Shown: positions 50,778 through 61,702, counted from the first letter of the stretch. The stretch is DNA of 64,000 nt from Streptomyces sp. DSM 15324 (GCF_001514285.1 NZ_KQ949023.1:558001-622000); one strand, 5' to 3'. Numbers and translations: made by a program. The notes: a model not told the origin generated them from the letters alone.

Positions 50778-51659
50778 ATGTTCGGCGGCTGGATGGGAAA
50801 TCGTACGAACCGGGTGCAACGGACGAGTCCCCTCGCGGCGGTCCCGACCCCGGAGAACGCCGGGGTGCTGAGCTGCCGGGTGCTCGATCCGGTCAACGAA
50901 CCCGTGCGCAACGCGGAGTTCGCCGTGAGCGACACCCTGGGGCGCAAGGTCGTCAGCGGCGGGACCGATCCGTTCGGGGCGTTCGTGACGACGGTGCCGG
51001 CCGGTGAGTACCGGCTCGCGGTGTCCGCCGAGGGGTTCACCCCGTACCGGGCGACCGCGACGGTCGGGGAGAACGCGCTGGCCTCGCTGGGCGATGTGAC
51101 GCTCCAGCTGGCTCAGCCGCCGGAGCTCCCGGCGCCGGGGGACTGGGACATCGAGCCGACGCACTCCTCGATCGGGTTCACCGCGCGGCACATCGGGCTC
51201 GCCCGGATCCACGGGCGGTTCAACTCCTTCGCCGGGGTGGTGCGGATCGCGGAGCAGATGGAGCAGTCGGCGATGCACGTGGTGATCGACGCGGCCTCCA
51301 TCGACACCAACGTCCGGATGCGGGACGACCACCTGCGGTCGGCGGACTTCCTGGACGTGGAGCGGTACCCGACGCTGGAGTTCTACGGCGAACGGTTCAC
51401 GCACAAGGGCGGGAGCCGGTGGGCCGTGACGGGGGCGCTGTCGCTGCACGGCGTGACGAGGACGGTGACCCTGGACACGGAGTACCTCGGGCTCGGCAAC
51501 GGCATGGGCGGCGAGCGGCGCGCGGCCTGCCGGGCGCGGACCGAACTGCACCGGGACGACTTCACCGTGAGCTGGCAGACGATGCTGGCGCGCGGGATCG
51601 CGGTGGTCGGGCCGAGCATCCGGGTCGAGCTGGACGTGCAGATCGTGCCCAGGGCCTGA
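50778..51659 (+). CDS. YceI family protein with an N-terminal carboxypeptidase-regulatory-like domain
   Basis: The 293-residue protein has two parts. Residues 30-115 look like a carboxypeptidase regulatory-like beta sandwich (VLSCRVLDPVNEPVRNAEFA, then VPAGEYRLAVSAEGFTPYRA). Residues 120-290 form a YceI lipid-binding lipocalin-like barrel (WDIEPTHSSIGFTARHI, RSADFLDVERYPTLEFYGER). No signal peptide is apparent, so it is probably cytosolic, unlike E. coli YceI. YceI folds bind isoprenoid or other lipids. ATG 50778 has AGGGG at eight bases, and GTG 50769 is an alternative. Confidence 0.88.
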   Translation: MFGGWMGNRTNRVQRTSPLAAVPTPENAGVLSCRVLDPVNEPVRNAEFAVSDTLGRKVVSGGTDPFGAFVTTVPAGEYRLAVSAEGFTPYRATATVGENALASLGDVTLQLAQPPELPAPGDWDIEPTHSSIGFTARHIGLARIHGRFNSFAGVVRIAEQMEQSAMHVVIDAASIDTNVRMRDDHLRSADFLDVERYPTLEFYGERFTHKGGSRWAVTGALSLHGVTRTVTLDTEYLGLGNGMGGERRAACRARTELHRDDFTVSWQTMLARGIAVVGPSIRVELDVQIVPRA

Positions 51660-51702
51660 GGCGCGGGCGGGAAGCAGGCCCCGGGTGCCGGAAAATGGTT
51701 CC

Positions 51703-51948
51703 GTGAGCGATGTGAGACATGTGCTGGTGCTGCCCGACCGCGATGCGGCGGAGGAGGTGGCCCAGGCCCTCGTGGAGCGGTTCGGGGTGCGCGAGGAGCC
51801 GTTGATCGTCCGGGACGCGCTGGCGGGGGAGGACGACGCCGAGGACGCGCAGTGGCTGGTGGTGCTGCGCGACGAGGAGGACCGCCTCGCGGCACAGGCC
51901 CTGGACGAGTTCGCGGCGGAGTGGGAGGGCTGGCGCGAGGAGCCGTAG
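51703..51948 (+). CDS. Small acidic hypothetical protein (81 aa)
   Basis: This 81-residue, strongly acidic protein reads HVLVLPDRDAAEEVAQALVE, VREEPLIVRDAL and EDAQWLVVLRDEEDRLAAQA. The beta-alpha-beta pattern suggests a small ferredoxin-like or ACT-like fold. GTG 51703 was chosen because it directly precedes the first strand, and an in-frame GTG at 51685 exists. There is no membrane segment and no known function. It lies between the YceI gene and holA on the same strand. Confidence 0.75.
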   Translation: MSDVRHVLVLPDRDAAEEVAQALVERFGVREEPLIVRDALAGEDDAEDAQWLVVLRDEEDRLAAQALDEFAAEWEGWREEP

Positions 51949-52083
51949 ACGGGGGCGGGGTGCCGCTGCGCAGGAACGGGACCGCACCCCCCGGGGGCGC
52001 GGGAACTGCGCGATCAGCCCCCACGCAGCCGCAGCCGCATCCGCATGACGTGACTGTCAGTCCCCCGTGCCATCCTTGTCCCG

Positions 52084-53070
52084 ATGGCCAGGAAGACTGC
52101 GAATGACGATGTCCTCGCCGCGGTGACGCTCGCCGTGGGGCAGGAGGAGTTGCTGCTCGACCGGGCGGTGCAGGAGGTCGTGGCGGCCGCCAGGGCCGCG
52201 GACGCCGACACCGACGTCCGGGACCTGACCCCCGACCAGTTGCAGCCCGGCACCCTCGCCGAGCTGACCAGCCCCTCGCTCTTCGCGGAGCGCAAGGTCG
52301 TGGTCGTACGCAACGCGCAGGATCTGTCGGCCGACACCGTCAAGGACGTGAAGGCCTATCTCGCGGCGCCCGCCGAGGAGATCACGCTGGTGCTGCTGCA
52401 CGCGGGCGGGGTCAAGGGCAAGGCGTTGCTGGACGCCGCCCGCAAGGCCGGGGCGCGGGAGATCGCCTGTCCGAAGATGACCAAGCCGGCCGACCGGCTG
52501 GCGTTCGTGCGGCAGGAGTTCCGGGCGACCGGGCGGTCCGCGACGCCCGAGGCCTGCCAGGCGCTCGTCGACGCCATCGGCAGCGATCTGCGCGAGCTGG
52601 CCTCGGCGGTGACGCAGCTCGTCGCCGATGTCGAGGGGACGATCGACGAGGCCGTCGTGGGGCGGTACTACACCGGGCGGGCCGAGGCGTCGAGCTTCAC
52701 CGTCGCCGACCGGGCGGTGGAGGGGCGGGCCGCGGAGGCCCTGGAGGCGCTGCGCTGGTCGTTGGCCACCGGTGTCGCGCCCGTGATGATCACCAGCGCG
52801 CTGGCGCAGGGCGTGCGGGCCATCGGCAAGCTGTCCTCGGCGCGCGGCGGCCGGCCCGCCGACCTCGCGCGGGAGCTGGGCATGCCGCCGTGGAAGATCG
52901 ACCGGGTACGCCAGCAGATGCGCGGCTGGACCCCGGACGGCGTGGCCGTGGCGCTGCGGGCGGTGGCCGAGGCGGACGCCGGGGTGAAGGGCGGCGGGGA
53001 CGACCCGGAGTACGCGCTGGAGAAGGCGGTCGTCGCCATCGCGCGGGCCGCCCGCTCCAGAGGACGGTAG
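52084..53070 (+). CDS. holA: DNA polymerase III delta subunit
   Basis: HolA is the wrench subunit of the clamp loader that opens the beta clamp. The 328-residue protein shows the family segments ELLLDRAVQEVVAAAR, LTSPSLFAERKVVVVRNAQD, PKMTKPADRLAFVRQEF, AIGSDLRELASAVTQLV and the C-terminal LGMPPWKIDRVRQQMRGW. Length is normal. There is no clear ribosome site at ATG 52084, and a CATCCT hexamer seven bases upstream could be a -10. holA next to comEC and rpsT is a common arrangement. Confidence 0.95.
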   Translation: MARKTANDDVLAAVTLAVGQEELLLDRAVQEVVAAARAADADTDVRDLTPDQLQPGTLAELTSPSLFAERKVVVVRNAQDLSADTVKDVKAYLAAPAEEITLVLLHAGGVKGKALLDAARKAGAREIACPKMTKPADRLAFVRQEFRATGRSATPEACQALVDAIGSDLRELASAVTQLVADVEGTIDEAVVGRYYTGRAEASSFTVADRAVEGRAAEALEALRWSLATGVAPVMITSALAQGVRAIGKLSSARGGRPADLARELGMPPWKIDRVRQQMRGWTPDGVAVALRAVAEADAGVKGGGDDPEYALEKAVVAIARAARSRGR

Positions 53071-53195
53071 GCACTCCGCAGAGGAGAATCGTCCGTACCG
53101 GGCCCTGTGGTCCCCCTCGGCTGCCTTCGGCGCCCGTCGGGCCGCATCGGCCCCCATCGGCCTCTATCGCCCGACAAGGAGAGGTGGCGATCGCC

Positions 53196-53594
53196 GTGGC
53201 TGAACACCCGCACGCGAAAATAGTCCGCGAGGGCTACGAAGCCTTCCAGCGGGGGGACATGGACACCCTGCGCGCACTGATGACCGGGGACTGTACGCAC
53301 CACGTTCCCGGCTCCCACCCGCTCTCCGGGGACTACAAGGGAATCGAATCGGTCATCAACGACTACTACGGCCGGCTCTACTCGGAGACCGGCGGCTCGT
53401 TCCGCGTCGAGCTGCGCAACCTGTTCGTGGACGGCCGCGGGCATGTCATGTCCGTGCACCACTTCACCGCCGACCGGGCCGGCAAGCACGTCGACGAGAT
53501 GGGCGGGATCGTCTTCCGGATCATGGGAGACAAGATCACCGACCTCGACGAATGCGTCGCGGACATGGAGAAGGTCGACCAGTTCTGGATGTGA
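53196..53594 (+). CDS. SnoaL-like / NTF2-fold protein
   Basis: This 132-residue protein has the NTF2-like cone fold pattern: an N-terminal helix pair (IVREGYEAFQRGDMDTLRAL), then FRVELRNLFVDGRGHVMSVH and IVFRIMGDKITDLDEC strands. SnoaL-type proteins are cyclases, hydrolases or ligand-binding proteins of very different roles, and no specific function can be given. GTG 53196 was preferred to GTG 53184, since AAGGAG lies only two bases from the latter. A strong hairpin terminator follows. Confidence 0.85.
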   Translation: MAEHPHAKIVREGYEAFQRGDMDTLRALMTGDCTHHVPGSHPLSGDYKGIESVINDYYGRLYSETGGSFRVELRNLFVDGRGHVMSVHHFTADRAGKHVDEMGGIVFRIMGDKITDLDECVADMEKVDQFWM

Positions 53595-53654
53595 CCTGGG
53601 CCGGACGTGATCTGGGCCGGATGTGATCCGGTGCTGGTGATGGCCGGACACGCC

Positions 53655-53702
53655 GAAGGCCCCGGCCCCCCGCCCTGGGGAAGGGCGGAGGCCGGGGCCT
53701 TC
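53655..53702 (+). terminator. Long hairpin terminator after the SnoaL-like gene
   Basis: A 13-bp outer stem (53655-53667 with 53690-53702) and an inner 7-bp stem (53670-53676 with 53682-53688) form one long GC hairpin. No T-run follows. Bases 53703-53864, up to the rpsT stop codon, hold no gene I can support. Confidence 0.82.
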
Positions 53703-53864
53703 AGATCAAGATGGTGAAGCTGATGAAGCTGCTGAGCCCATACCCGCGTGGCGAACGCAGGCCGCGTACGGGCTCGGGTGCCGGTCGGGGGCGGATGAGA
53801 GAGGGCCCGCCCTGGGTCCTTCCGGCGGCTCGGATCCCGGGGGATCCGGTCAGACCAGAGGGGT

Positions 53865-54131
53865 TCAGCCCTGGAGGGTCGCGACCTTGGAAGCCAGCGC
53901 CGACTTCTTGTTGGCGGCCTGGTTCTTGTGGATGACACCCTTCGAGACAGCCTTGTCGAGCTGACGCGCGGCGGCGCGCTGCAGCTCGGTGGCCTTCGCG
54001 AGGTCACCCGCGGCAGCGGCCTCACGGGCCTTGCGGATCGCGGTCTTCAGGGAGGACTTGACGGCCTTGTTGCGCAGCCGAGCCTTCTCGTTGGTCTTGA
54101 TCCGCTTGATCTGGGACTTGATGTTCGCCAC
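53865..54131 (-). CDS. rpsT: Small-subunit ribosomal protein S20
   Basis: The 88-residue, Lys/Ala/Arg-rich protein matches bS20 over its full length: [20 protein letters not shown] at the N-terminus and [19 protein letters not shown] near the end. It binds 16S rRNA in early 30S assembly. GTG 54131 is the start giving the usual length. It is divergent from lepA, as in other actinobacteria. Confidence 0.98.
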   Translation of the reverse strand: MANIKSQIKRIKTNEKARLRNKAVKSSLKTAIRKAREAAAAGDLAKATELQRAAARQLDKAVSKGVIHKNQAANKKSALASKVATLQG

Positions 54132-54201
54132 GAAATAAGCCTCTTCTAATTCCTGGATTCGTTGGTGCCTCGCGCTGAGAGGGCATGAGACACAGCTGCC
54201 C

Positions 54202-54231
54202 ACACTACCAGCGGCCCCGAGAATGGCCCAA
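54202..54231 (-). promoter_or_regulatory. rpsT: Candidate rpsT promoter
   Basis: On the minus strand TTGGGC (54231-54226) is followed after 18 bases by TAGTGT (54207-54202), about 70 bases upstream of rpsT. It is in the divergent gap with lepA. Confidence 0.4.
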
Positions 54232-54320
54232 ACCGGCCCCCGGTCGCCGCCCATGGGACCATGGAGCCTACGTATCGATCCGACCCGAGGCATAAGGCGC
54301 CTCAAGAGACAGGACCCTGC

Positions 54321-56189
54321 GTGCCCGCGACCCCTAACAATGTGCCCGAGCCGAGCCGTACCGACCCGGCTCTGATCCGCAACTTCTGCATCATCGCGCA
54401 CATCGACCACGGCAAGTCCACGCTCGCCGACCGGATGCTCCAGCTGACCGGTGTGGTCGAGCAGCGGCAGATGCGTGCTCAGTACCTCGACCGGATGGAC
54501 ATCGAGCGCGAGCGCGGCATCACGATCAAGTCCCAGGCGGTGCGGCTGCCGTGGGCTCCCACCCACGACAAGAACAACACGCACATCCTCAACATGATCG
54601 ACACCCCCGGGCACGTCGACTTCACCTACGAGGTCTCGCGGTCGCTCGCGGCCTGTGAGGGGACCATCCTCCTCGTCGACGCCGCCCAGGGCATCGAGGC
54701 CCAGACCCTCGCCAACCTCTACCTGGCGATGGAGAACGACCTCACGATCATCCCGGTGCTCAACAAGATCGACCTGCCCGCGGCGCAGCCGGAGAAGTTC
54801 GCCGAGGAGCTCGCCAACCTGGTCGGCTGCGACCCCGACGACGTGCTCCGGGTCTCCGCGAAGACCGGCGTGGGCGTGGACGCGCTGCTCGACCGGGCCG
54901 TGCGGGACATCCCGGCGCCCGTCGGCGTCAAGGACGCCCCCGCCCGAGCGATGATCTTCGACTCCGTCTACGACTCCTACCGGGGCGTGGTCACGTACGT
55001 CCGTGTCATCGACGGCCAGCTCAACAAGCGCGAGCGCATCAGGATGATGTCGACCGGCGCCACCCACGAGCTGCTGGAGATCGGCACCAACTCGCCCGAG
55101 ATGCTGGCGGCCGACGGCCTCGGCGTCGGCGAGGTGGGCTATCTGATCACCGGTGTGAAGGACGTCCGCCAGTCCAAGGTCGGTGACACCGTCACCAGCC
55201 AGGTCAAGGGCGCCACCGAGGCCCTCGGCGGGTACAAGGACCCCAAGCCGATGGTCTTCTCGGGCCTGTACCCGCTGGACGGCTCCGACTACCCGGAGCT
55301 GCGCGAGGCGCTCGACAAGCTGCAGCTCAACGACGCCGCCCTGGTCTACGAGCCGGAGACCTCCGCCGCGCTCGGCTTCGGCTTCCGCGTCGGCTTCCTC
55401 GGCCTGCTGCACCTCGACGTGATCCGGGAGCGCCTGGAGCGCGAGTTCGGCCTCGACCTCATCGCCACCGCGCCGAACGTGGTGTACCGCGTGGTCATGG
55501 AGGACCGCTCCGAGCACGTCGTCACCAACCCGAGCGAGTTCCCCGAGGGGAAGATCAGCGAGGTGTACGAGCCGGTCGTGCGCGCCACCATCCTGGCGCC
55601 GACCGAGTTCATCGGCTCGATCATGGAGCTGTGCCAGACCCGGCGCGGCACCCTGCTCGGCATGGACTACCTGTCCGAGGACCGCGTCGAGATCCGCTAC
55701 ACGCTGCCCCTCGCGGAGATCGTGTTCGACTTCTTCGACCAGCTGAAGTCCAAGACGCGCGGCTACGCCTCGCTGGACTACGAGCCCACCGGCGAGCAGA
55801 CCTCCAGCCTGGTGAAGGTCGACATCCTGCTGCACGGCGACAAGGTGGACGCCTTCTCGGCGATCACCCACAAGGACGCCGCGTACGCCTACGGGGTGCG
55901 GCTCGTCGCCAAGCTGCGCGAGCTGATCCCGCGGCAGGCCTTCGAGGTGCCGATCCAGGCCGCCATCGGCTCCCGGGTCATCGCCCGCGAGACCATCCGC
56001 GCCATCCGCAAGGACGTCCTCGCCAAGTGCTACGGCGGTGACATCTCCCGGAAGCGGAAGCTGCTGGAGAAGCAGAAGGAAGGCAAGAAGCGGATGAAGA
56101 TGGTGGGTTCCGTGGAGGTTCCGCAGGAAGCCTTCATCGCCGTGCTGAGCAGCGACGACGGCGCGGGCTCCGCCAAGGGCAAGAAGTAG
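54321..56189 (+). CDS. lepA: Elongation factor 4 (LepA), ribosome back-translocating GTPase
   Basis: The 622-residue GTPase has G1 [15 protein letters not shown]2/G3 [11 protein letters not shown] and [13 protein letters not shown]4 LNKIDLP, and the LepA-specific C-terminal domain ([20 protein letters not shown], then [20 protein letters not shown] and [16 protein letters not shown]). EF4 acts on stalled or pre-translocation ribosomes and in 30S biogenesis. GTG 54321 is preceded by CAGGA. Length is slightly above the E. coli protein because of the N-terminus. Confidence 0.98.
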   Translation: MPATPNNVPEPSRTDPALIRNFCIIAHIDHGKSTLADRMLQLTGVVEQRQMRAQYLDRMDIERERGITIKSQAVRLPWAPTHDKNNTHILNMIDTPGHVDFTYEVSRSLAACEGTILLVDAAQGIEAQTLANLYLAMENDLTIIPVLNKIDLPAAQPEKFAEELANLVGCDPDDVLRVSAKTGVGVDALLDRAVRDIPAPVGVKDAPARAMIFDSVYDSYRGVVTYVRVIDGQLNKRERIRMMSTGATHELLEIGTNSPEMLAADGLGVGEVGYLITGVKDVRQSKVGDTVTSQVKGATEALGGYKDPKPMVFSGLYPLDGSDYPELREALDKLQLNDAALVYEPETSAALGFGFRVGFLGLLHLDVIRERLEREFGLDLIATAPNVVYRVVMEDRSEHVVTNPSEFPEGKISEVYEPVVRATILAPTEFIGSIMELCQTRRGTLLGMDYLSEDRVEIRYTLPLAEIVFDFFDQLKSKTRGYASLDYEPTGEQTSSLVKVDILLHGDKVDAFSAITHKDAAYAYGVRLVAKLRELIPRQAFEVPIQAAIGSRVIARETIRAIRKDVLAKCYGGDISRKRKLLEKQKEGKKRMKMVGSVEVPQEAFIAVLSSDDGAGSAKGKK

Positions 56190-56325
56190 CCTTTCCGATG
56201 TCCGGACCACGGGCCCGTCGTGCTGTCGCGCGGCGGGCCCGTGGTGCGTGGCCCGGAAAGTGACAGTACGTGGCCCCTTACGTGCCGGGCGGTCGCCCTT
56301 TACCCTGATCCCCTGCTCGATAGTT

Positions 56326-56335
56326 ACTCGCGAGT
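56326..56335. promoter_or_regulatory. Palindrome in the leader of the acyl-CoA ligase gene
   Basis: ACTCGCGAGT is a perfect 10-bp palindrome in an AT-richer patch, GTTACTCGCGAGTTAAAC. It lies about 20 bases after a possible -10 (TACCCT, 56301-56306) and 52 bases before the start codon. Position and symmetry fit a repressor site, possibly of a TetR-type fatty-acid regulator. The regulator is not in this window. Confidence 0.5.
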
Positions 56336-56387
56336 TAAACAACAGCCGCAAGAGCCAGCCGCGCCGTCGCGGGCCCCGGAGGATGTC

Positions 56388-58265
56388 GTGAGCGACACAC
56401 AGACCCTGATCGAGAACCGTCCGCCGTCCGTGGCGGGCCTCTTCCTGGAGCGCGTGGCCGCCACGCCCGACGCCGAGGCCTACCGCCACCCGGTGCCCGC
56501 CGCGTCCGGAACGGGCCCCGACGACTGGAAGTCGCTGACGTGGGCGCAGGCCGCCGAGCGGGTGTACGCGATCGCGGCCGGGCTCGTCGAGCTGGGGGTG
56601 CAGCCCGAGCAGCGCGTCGCGCTCGCCTCCTCCACCCGGATCGAGTGGATCCTCACCGACCTCGCCATCATGTGCGCCGGCGCCGCGACGACCACCGTCT
56701 ACCCGCAGACCAACGCCGACGAATCGGCGTACATCCTCTCCGACTCCGAGAGCCGGGTGCTGGTCGCCGAGGACGCGGCGCAGGTCGCCAAGGCCGTCGA
56801 GAAGCGGGCCGAGCTGCCCGCCCTCACCCATCTGGTCGTCCTCGACCCGGCCGGCGTCGACACCGCGGAGGACTGGATCCTCACCCTCGACGAGCTGGAG
56901 AAGCGCGGCGCGGCCCGGCTGGAGAAGGACCCCCAGCTGATCAAGGAGCGGGTCGGCGCGATCACCAAGGACCAGCTCGCCACCCTCATCTACACCTCCG
57001 GCACCACCGGCCGTCCCAAGGGCGTGCGTCTGCCGCACGACAACTGGTCGTACATGGCCAAGGCGATCGCCGCGACCGGGCTGATCAGCGCCGAGGACGT
57101 GCAGTACCTGTGGCTGCCGCTCGCGCACGTCTTCGGCAAGGTGCTCACCTCCGGCCAGATCGAGGTCGGGCACATCACCGCTGTCGACGGCCGCGTCGAC
57201 AAGATCATCGAGAACCTGCCGGTGGTCCGGCCGACCTACATGGCGGCCGTCCCGCGGATCTTCGAGAAGGTCTACAACGGCATCGCCAACAAGGCCCGGG
57301 CCGGTGGCCCCGCCAAGTACAAGATCTTCCGCTGGGCCTCCGAGGTCGCCCGCGAGTACGCCAAGGTCACCCAGGACAACTTCCGCCGCACCGGCACCGC
57401 GAGCGCCCCCTTCGGCCTCGCCGCCAAGCACAGGGCCGCCGACGCGCTGGTGTACGCCAAGATCCGCGAGGCGTTCGGCGGACGGCTGCGCGCCTGTATC
57501 TCCGGCTCCGTCGCCCTGGCGCCGGAGATCGGCTTCTTCTTCTCCGGCGCCGGCATCCACATCCTGGAGGGCTACGGCCTCACCGAGTCCTCCGCGGCCT
57601 CCTTCGTGAACCCCGGCGAGGCCTACCGCACCGGCACGGTCGGCAAGCCGCTGCCCGGCACGGAGGTGCGGATCGCCGAGGACGGCGAGATCCTGCTGCG
57701 CGGCCCCGGGATCATGGAGGGCTACCACAGGCTGCCCGAGAAGACCGCCGAGGTGCTGGAGGCCGACGGCTGGTTCCACACCGGTGACATCGGCGAGCTG
57801 TCGCCCGACGGCTACCTGCGCGTCACCGACCGCAAGAAGGACCTGTTCAAGACCTCCGGCGGCAAGTACATCGCGCCCACCGAGGTCGAGGGCCAGTTCA
57901 AGTCGGTGTGCCCGTACGTCTCCAACGTCCTCGTGCACGGCGCCGACCGGAACTACTGCACCGCGCTGATCGCGCTGGACGAGGCGTCCATCCTCGACTG
58001 GGCCAAGGAGAACGGCCTGGCGGGCAAGTCCTACGCCGAGGTCGTCGCGGCTCCCGAGACCGTCGCGCTCATCGAGGGCCACGTCGCCGAGCTCAACGCC
58101 GGGCTCCAGAGGTGGCAGACGATCAAGAAGTTCCGGCTGCTGCCGCGGGACCTCGACGTGGAGCACGGCGAGATCACGCCGAGTCTGAAGCTGAAGCGGC
58201 CGGTGGTGGAGCGCGAGTACCGGCACCTCATCGAGGAGATGTACGCCGGTACGCGGGAGGCGTAG
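56388..58265 (+). CDS. fadD: Long-chain fatty acid-CoA ligase
   Basis: This 625-residue AMP-forming ligase has [71 protein letters not shown] and the C-terminal Lys in [13 protein letters not shown]. It resembles long-chain acyl-CoA synthetases of the AMP-forming class I family. These activate fatty acids for beta-oxidation or lipid synthesis at the inner membrane face. GTG 56388 follows GGAGG. The palindrome in its leader suggests control by fatty-acid status. Confidence 0.93.
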   Translation: MSDTQTLIENRPPSVAGLFLERVAATPDAEAYRHPVPAASGTGPDDWKSLTWAQAAERVYAIAAGLVELGVQPEQRVALASSTRIEWILTDLAIMCAGAATTTVYPQTNADESAYILSDSESRVLVAEDAAQVAKAVEKRAELPALTHLVVLDPAGVDTAEDWILTLDELEKRGAARLEKDPQLIKERVGAITKDQLATLIYTSGTTGRPKGVRLPHDNWSYMAKAIAATGLISAEDVQYLWLPLAHVFGKVLTSGQIEVGHITAVDGRVDKIIENLPVVRPTYMAAVPRIFEKVYNGIANKARAGGPAKYKIFRWASEVAREYAKVTQDNFRRTGTASAPFGLAAKHRAADALVYAKIREAFGGRLRACISGSVALAPEIGFFFSGAGIHILEGYGLTESSAASFVNPGEAYRTGTVGKPLPGTEVRIAEDGEILLRGPGIMEGYHRLPEKTAEVLEADGWFHTGDIGELSPDGYLRVTDRKKDLFKTSGGKYIAPTEVEGQFKSVCPYVSNVLVHGADRNYCTALIALDEASILDWAKENGLAGKSYAEVVAAPETVALIEGHVAELNAGLQRWQTIKKFRLLPRDLDVEHGEITPSLKLKRPVVEREYRHLIEEMYAGTREA

Positions 58266-58512
58266 GGCGGTTCGGGGCGCGCGGGCGGCTCGCGTGCGGA
58301 AGCAGTCGCTCGCGCAGTTTCCCGCGCCCCCGCCGTACGCGGTGGCGTCGCTCGGCGCTCGAAAAGTGGCCCTTGTTCGTCCCTCATCGATCACGTACGT
58401 ACACAGGTGAAGCAGTAACCCCTCCCCACCCGATCCCCTTCGGTCACTCACCGCATATGGCCGGGATCCGTCTGTCACTCTGAGGGCATCCGAACTGCCC
58501 GGGGAGCTGCGC

Positions 58513-60429
58513 ATGGGGGCCATTCCGACCCAGCGGGAGACCGTCTTCCCCGGCATCGGCGCGCCGTCGCCCGCGACCCCGCACGCGCCCCCGGTCGCCC
58601 GCGCCACCCTGGCCGGCGGCCCCCACGCCCCCGGCGCCGCACGCGATCTGGTGCGGACCGCGTTCACGGAGTGGGGGGACCTTCCCGAACGCCTCGCCGA
58701 GGACGTGACCCTCGTCGTCAGCGAGCTCGTCACCAACGCCGTCGTGCACGCCGGCACCGACGTGGACGTGCTCTGCCGGCTGGAGGACGATCCCGAGCAC
58801 GGGCACGCGGTCGTCGTCGAGGTCGGCGACCACCACCCCTCCCGCGCCCCGCGCGACCACCCGCCCGGGATGCCGCCGGACGGGACACCGCACGAGACAC
58901 CGGAGTACGGCCGCGGCCTGCGGCTGGTCGCCGCGCTCGCCGACGCCTGGGGAGTGACGTACCGCAGGGCGGCGAAGACGGTGTGGGCGCGGCTGCTGCC
59001 CCGGGCCCCCGAGCCGTACGACGCCGACGGGACGTACGCCACCACCGACGAGACGTACGGCGCCTCGCCCGTCGCGCCCCTCGACCCCCTCCTGGAAGCC
59101 CTCGCCCCCGAACCGCAGCCCTCCTGCCGGGGCGGGGACTGGCTGAACCGGGGCGCCCTGTCCTTCCTCGCCGAGGCCTCCGACCTGCTCGCCGGGCAGC
59201 TCGACGAGGATCTCGTCGCCGCGCTCACCAGCCAGCTCCTGGTGCCCCGGCTCGCCGACTGGTGCGGGGTGTGGCTGGAGGACGAGGTCAGCGGACACGG
59301 CGGAGGCTGGGGCGAGTGGGCCGGAGGACCCGGGCCGCGGCTGGCCCGCGTCTGGCACGGCGACGAGAGCCGTATCGAGGAGCTGCGCCGGGCCCTGGAG
59401 AAGGAACCGCCGCGCCCCGCGGAGCCGCCCCGCTCGGGCCCCGAGCCCTTTCCCTGGCCCGGTGCGGCGCTCGGCCCGCGCGGCGCCGCCCTCGCCTACC
59501 GGCTGATCGCCGGCGGCCGCCCGCTCGGCACCCTGGTCATCGGACGGTCCGCACCCGGCGCCTTCGCCGACGAGGTCACCGGGCTCGTCGAGGACCTGGG
59601 CCGCCGGGTGGCGCTGGCGATCGGCGCGGCCCGCCAGTACGCCCGCCAGGCCACCATCAGCGCCGTCCTCCAGCGCGGCCTGCTGCCCGGTGCCGTCGCC
59701 GAGATCCCCGGGGTGCGCAGCGCCCTCGTCCACGAGCCGCGCGAGCAGGGCGGCCCGAGCGGCGACTTCTACGACCTGTTCCCGGCGGGCGACGGCCGCT
59801 GGTGCTTCGCCATCGGCGACGTCCAGGGCAAGGGCCCGGAGGCGGCTGTCGTCATCGGCCTCGCCCGCCCCTGGCTGCGGCTGCTGGCCCGCGAGGGCTA
59901 CGGCGTCCCCGACGTCCTGGACCGTCTCAACCAACTCCTCCTCGACGACGCCACCGAGGCCGCCGACGCCGCCGCCCGGGCCTTCGTCGGCCCCACCGGT
60001 CCCTGCGACGGCCCGCAGACCCGCTTCCTGTCGCTCCTCTACGGCGAGCTGGCACCCTTCGAGGGCGGCGTCCGCTGCACCCTGGCCTCCGCCGGGCACC
60101 CGCTGCCCCTGCTCCTCCGTCCGGACGGCTCCGTCGCCACGGCCGCGCGCCCCCAGACCCTCCTCGGGGTCATCGAGGACGTGACGTACACCAGCGACGT
60201 CCTGGAGCTGCGGCACGGCGACAGTCTGCTGTGCGTGACCGACGGGGTCACCGAGCGCCGCTCGGGCATCCGCCAGTTCGACGACGGCGACGGGCTGGCC
60301 GTCGCGCTCGCCGGCTGCGTGGGCCTGGAGGCCGAGCTGATCGCCGAGCGCATCCGCCGGCTCGTCCACGAGTTCGGCGAGCGGCCCCCGGAGGACGATC
60401 TGGCGCTGCTGGTGCTCCAGGCGGAGTGA
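58513..60429 (+). CDS. PP2C (SpoIIE-type) phosphatase with HATPase and GAF domains
   Basis: This 638-residue regulatory phosphatase carries an N-terminal histidine-kinase-like ATPase domain ([17 protein letters not shown], then [17 protein letters not shown], residues about 40-155). A GAF-like domain follows (about 220-375), then a SpoIIE PP2C domain ([44 protein letters not shown], to the end). Such proteins act in partner-switching control of sigma factors in Streptomyces by kinase and phosphatase activity on anti-sigma antagonists. No antagonist gene is adjacent. ATG 58513 follows GGGGAG. The 247-bp gap before it holds no gene. Confidence 0.93.
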   Translation: MGAIPTQRETVFPGIGAPSPATPHAPPVARATLAGGPHAPGAARDLVRTAFTEWGDLPERLAEDVTLVVSELVTNAVVHAGTDVDVLCRLEDDPEHGHAVVVEVGDHHPSRAPRDHPPGMPPDGTPHETPEYGRGLRLVAALADAWGVTYRRAAKTVWARLLPRAPEPYDADGTYATTDETYGASPVAPLDPLLEALAPEPQPSCRGGDWLNRGALSFLAEASDLLAGQLDEDLVAALTSQLLVPRLADWCGVWLEDEVSGHGGGWGEWAGGPGPRLARVWHGDESRIEELRRALEKEPPRPAEPPRSGPEPFPWPGAALGPRGAALAYRLIAGGRPLGTLVIGRSAPGAFADEVTGLVEDLGRRVALAIGAARQYARQATISAVLQRGLLPGAVAEIPGVRSALVHEPREQGGPSGDFYDLFPAGDGRWCFAIGDVQGKGPEAAVVIGLARPWLRLLAREGYGVPDVLDRLNQLLLDDATEAADAAARAFVGPTGPCDGPQTRFLSLLYGELAPFEGGVRCTLASAGHPLPLLLRPDGSVATAARPQTLLGVIEDVTYTSDVLELRHGDSLLCVTDGVTERRSGIRQFDDGDGLAVALAGCVGLEAELIAERIRRLVHEFGERPPEDDLALLVLQAE

Positions 60430-60460
60430 GCGTCGTCGTACGGGACGGTCGTACGGGACA

Positions 60461-61702
60461 ATGGAGGGCATGCCTTCCGCACTCCCCGACGGTGAGCCCG
60501 TCCCCGACGACGGCGCGCTCCCGGCGCACGCGCTCACCGGCGCCGCCGACCGCCCCCTCGGGTTCTATCTGCACGTCCCCTACTGCGCGACCCGCTGCGG
60601 GTACTGCGACTTCAACACCTACACCGCCACCGAGCTGCGCGGCACCGGCGGCGTCCTCGCCTCCCGCGACAACTACGCCGACACCCTGACCGACGAGATC
60701 CGGCTGGCCCGCAAGGTCCTCGGCGACGACCCGCGCGAGGTCCGCACGGTCTTCGTCGGCGGCGGCACGCCCACGCTGCTGGCCGCCGATGACCTCGTCC
60801 GGATGCTGGGCGCGATCCGTGACGAGTTCGGCCTGACGCCCGACGCGGAGGTGACGACGGAGGCGAACCCGGAGTCCGTCGACCCGGCCTATCTGGCCAC
60901 CCTGCGCGCGGGCGGCTTCAACCGGATCTCCTTCGGCATGCAGAGCGCCCGCCGGCACGTCCTGAAGGTCCTCGACCGCACCCACACCCCCGGCCGCCCC
61001 GAGGCATGCGTCGCGGAGGCCCGGGCGGCGGGCTTCGAGCACGTCAACCTCGACCTGATCTACGGCACCCCCGGCGAGTCCGACGACGACTGGCGGGCGT
61101 CCCTGGAGGCCGCGCTCGGCGCCGGCCCCGACCATGTCTCCGCGTACGCCCTGATCGTCGAGGAGGGCACCCAGCTCGCCCGGCGCATCCGGCGCGGGGA
61201 GGTCCCGATGACCGACGACGACGTCCACGCGGACCGCTATCTGATCGCGGACGAGGTGCTGTCGGCCGCGGGCTACGACTGGTACGAGGTCTCCAACTGG
61301 GCCACCTCGCCGGCGGCCCGCTGCCTCCACAACGAGCTGTACTGGCGCGGCGCCGACTGGTGGGGCGCGGGACCGGGGGCGCACTCCCACGTGGGCGGCG
61401 TGCGCTGGTGGAACGTGAAGCATCCGGGGGCGTACGCGGCAGCCCTGGCGTCGGGGAAGTCGCCGGGCGCGGGCCGGGAGCTGCTGTCCGAGGAGGACCG
61501 GCGGGTCGAGCGCATCCTGCTGGAACTGCGGCTGCGCGAGGGCGTCCCGCTGGACCTGCTCCGGGCGGAGGGCCTGAAGGCCTCACGCCGGGCACTGACG
61601 GACGGGCTGCTGGCGCAGGGGCCGTACGACGAGGGACGAGCGGTGCTGACGCTGCGGGGGCGGCTGCTGGCGGACGCGGTGGTGCGGGACCTGGTGGACT
61701 GA
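60461..61702 (+). CDS. hemW: Radical SAM heme chaperone HemW
   Basis: This 413-residue protein has the radical SAM cluster motif YCATRCGYCDFN (Cys-x3-Cys-x2-Cys) near residue 41, VFVGGGTPTLL, ITFGMQS-like FGMQSARRHVLKVLDR, and the HemN/HemW C-terminal domain (WDWYEVSNW-type region YDWYEVSNWA, GAGPGAHSHV). HemW delivers heme to membrane enzymes rather than oxidising coproporphyrinogen. The extra Cys found in HemN is absent, in line with HemW. ATG 60461 and ATG 60470 are both possible starts. Confidence 0.93.
   Translation: MEGMPSALPDGEPVPDDGALPAHALTGAADRPLGFYLHVPYCATRCGYCDFNTYTATELRGTGGVLASRDNYADTLTDEIRLARKVLGDDPREVRTVFVGGGTPTLLAADDLVRMLGAIRDEFGLTPDAEVTTEANPESVDPAYLATLRAGGFNRISFGMQSARRHVLKVLDRTHTPGRPEACVAEARAAGFEHVNLDLIYGTPGESDDDWRASLEAALGAGPDHVSAYALIVEEGTQLARRIRRGEVPMTDDDVHADRYLIADEVLSAAGYDWYEVSNWATSPAARCLHNELYWRGADWWGAGPGAHSHVGGVRWWNVKHPGAYAAALASGKSPGAGRELLSEEDRRVERILLELRLREGVPLDLLRAEGLKASRRALTDGLLAQGPYDEGRAVLTLRGRLLADAVVRDLVD

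Noticed and set aside
53865..59228. Very long open frame of 1787 codons on the minus strand
   Set aside because: Only its last 88 codons are rpsT. The rest runs antisense to lepA, fadD and the SpoIIE-type phosphatase gene and is open because of GC bias. The predicted sequence is low-complexity Gly/Val/Arg/Asp.
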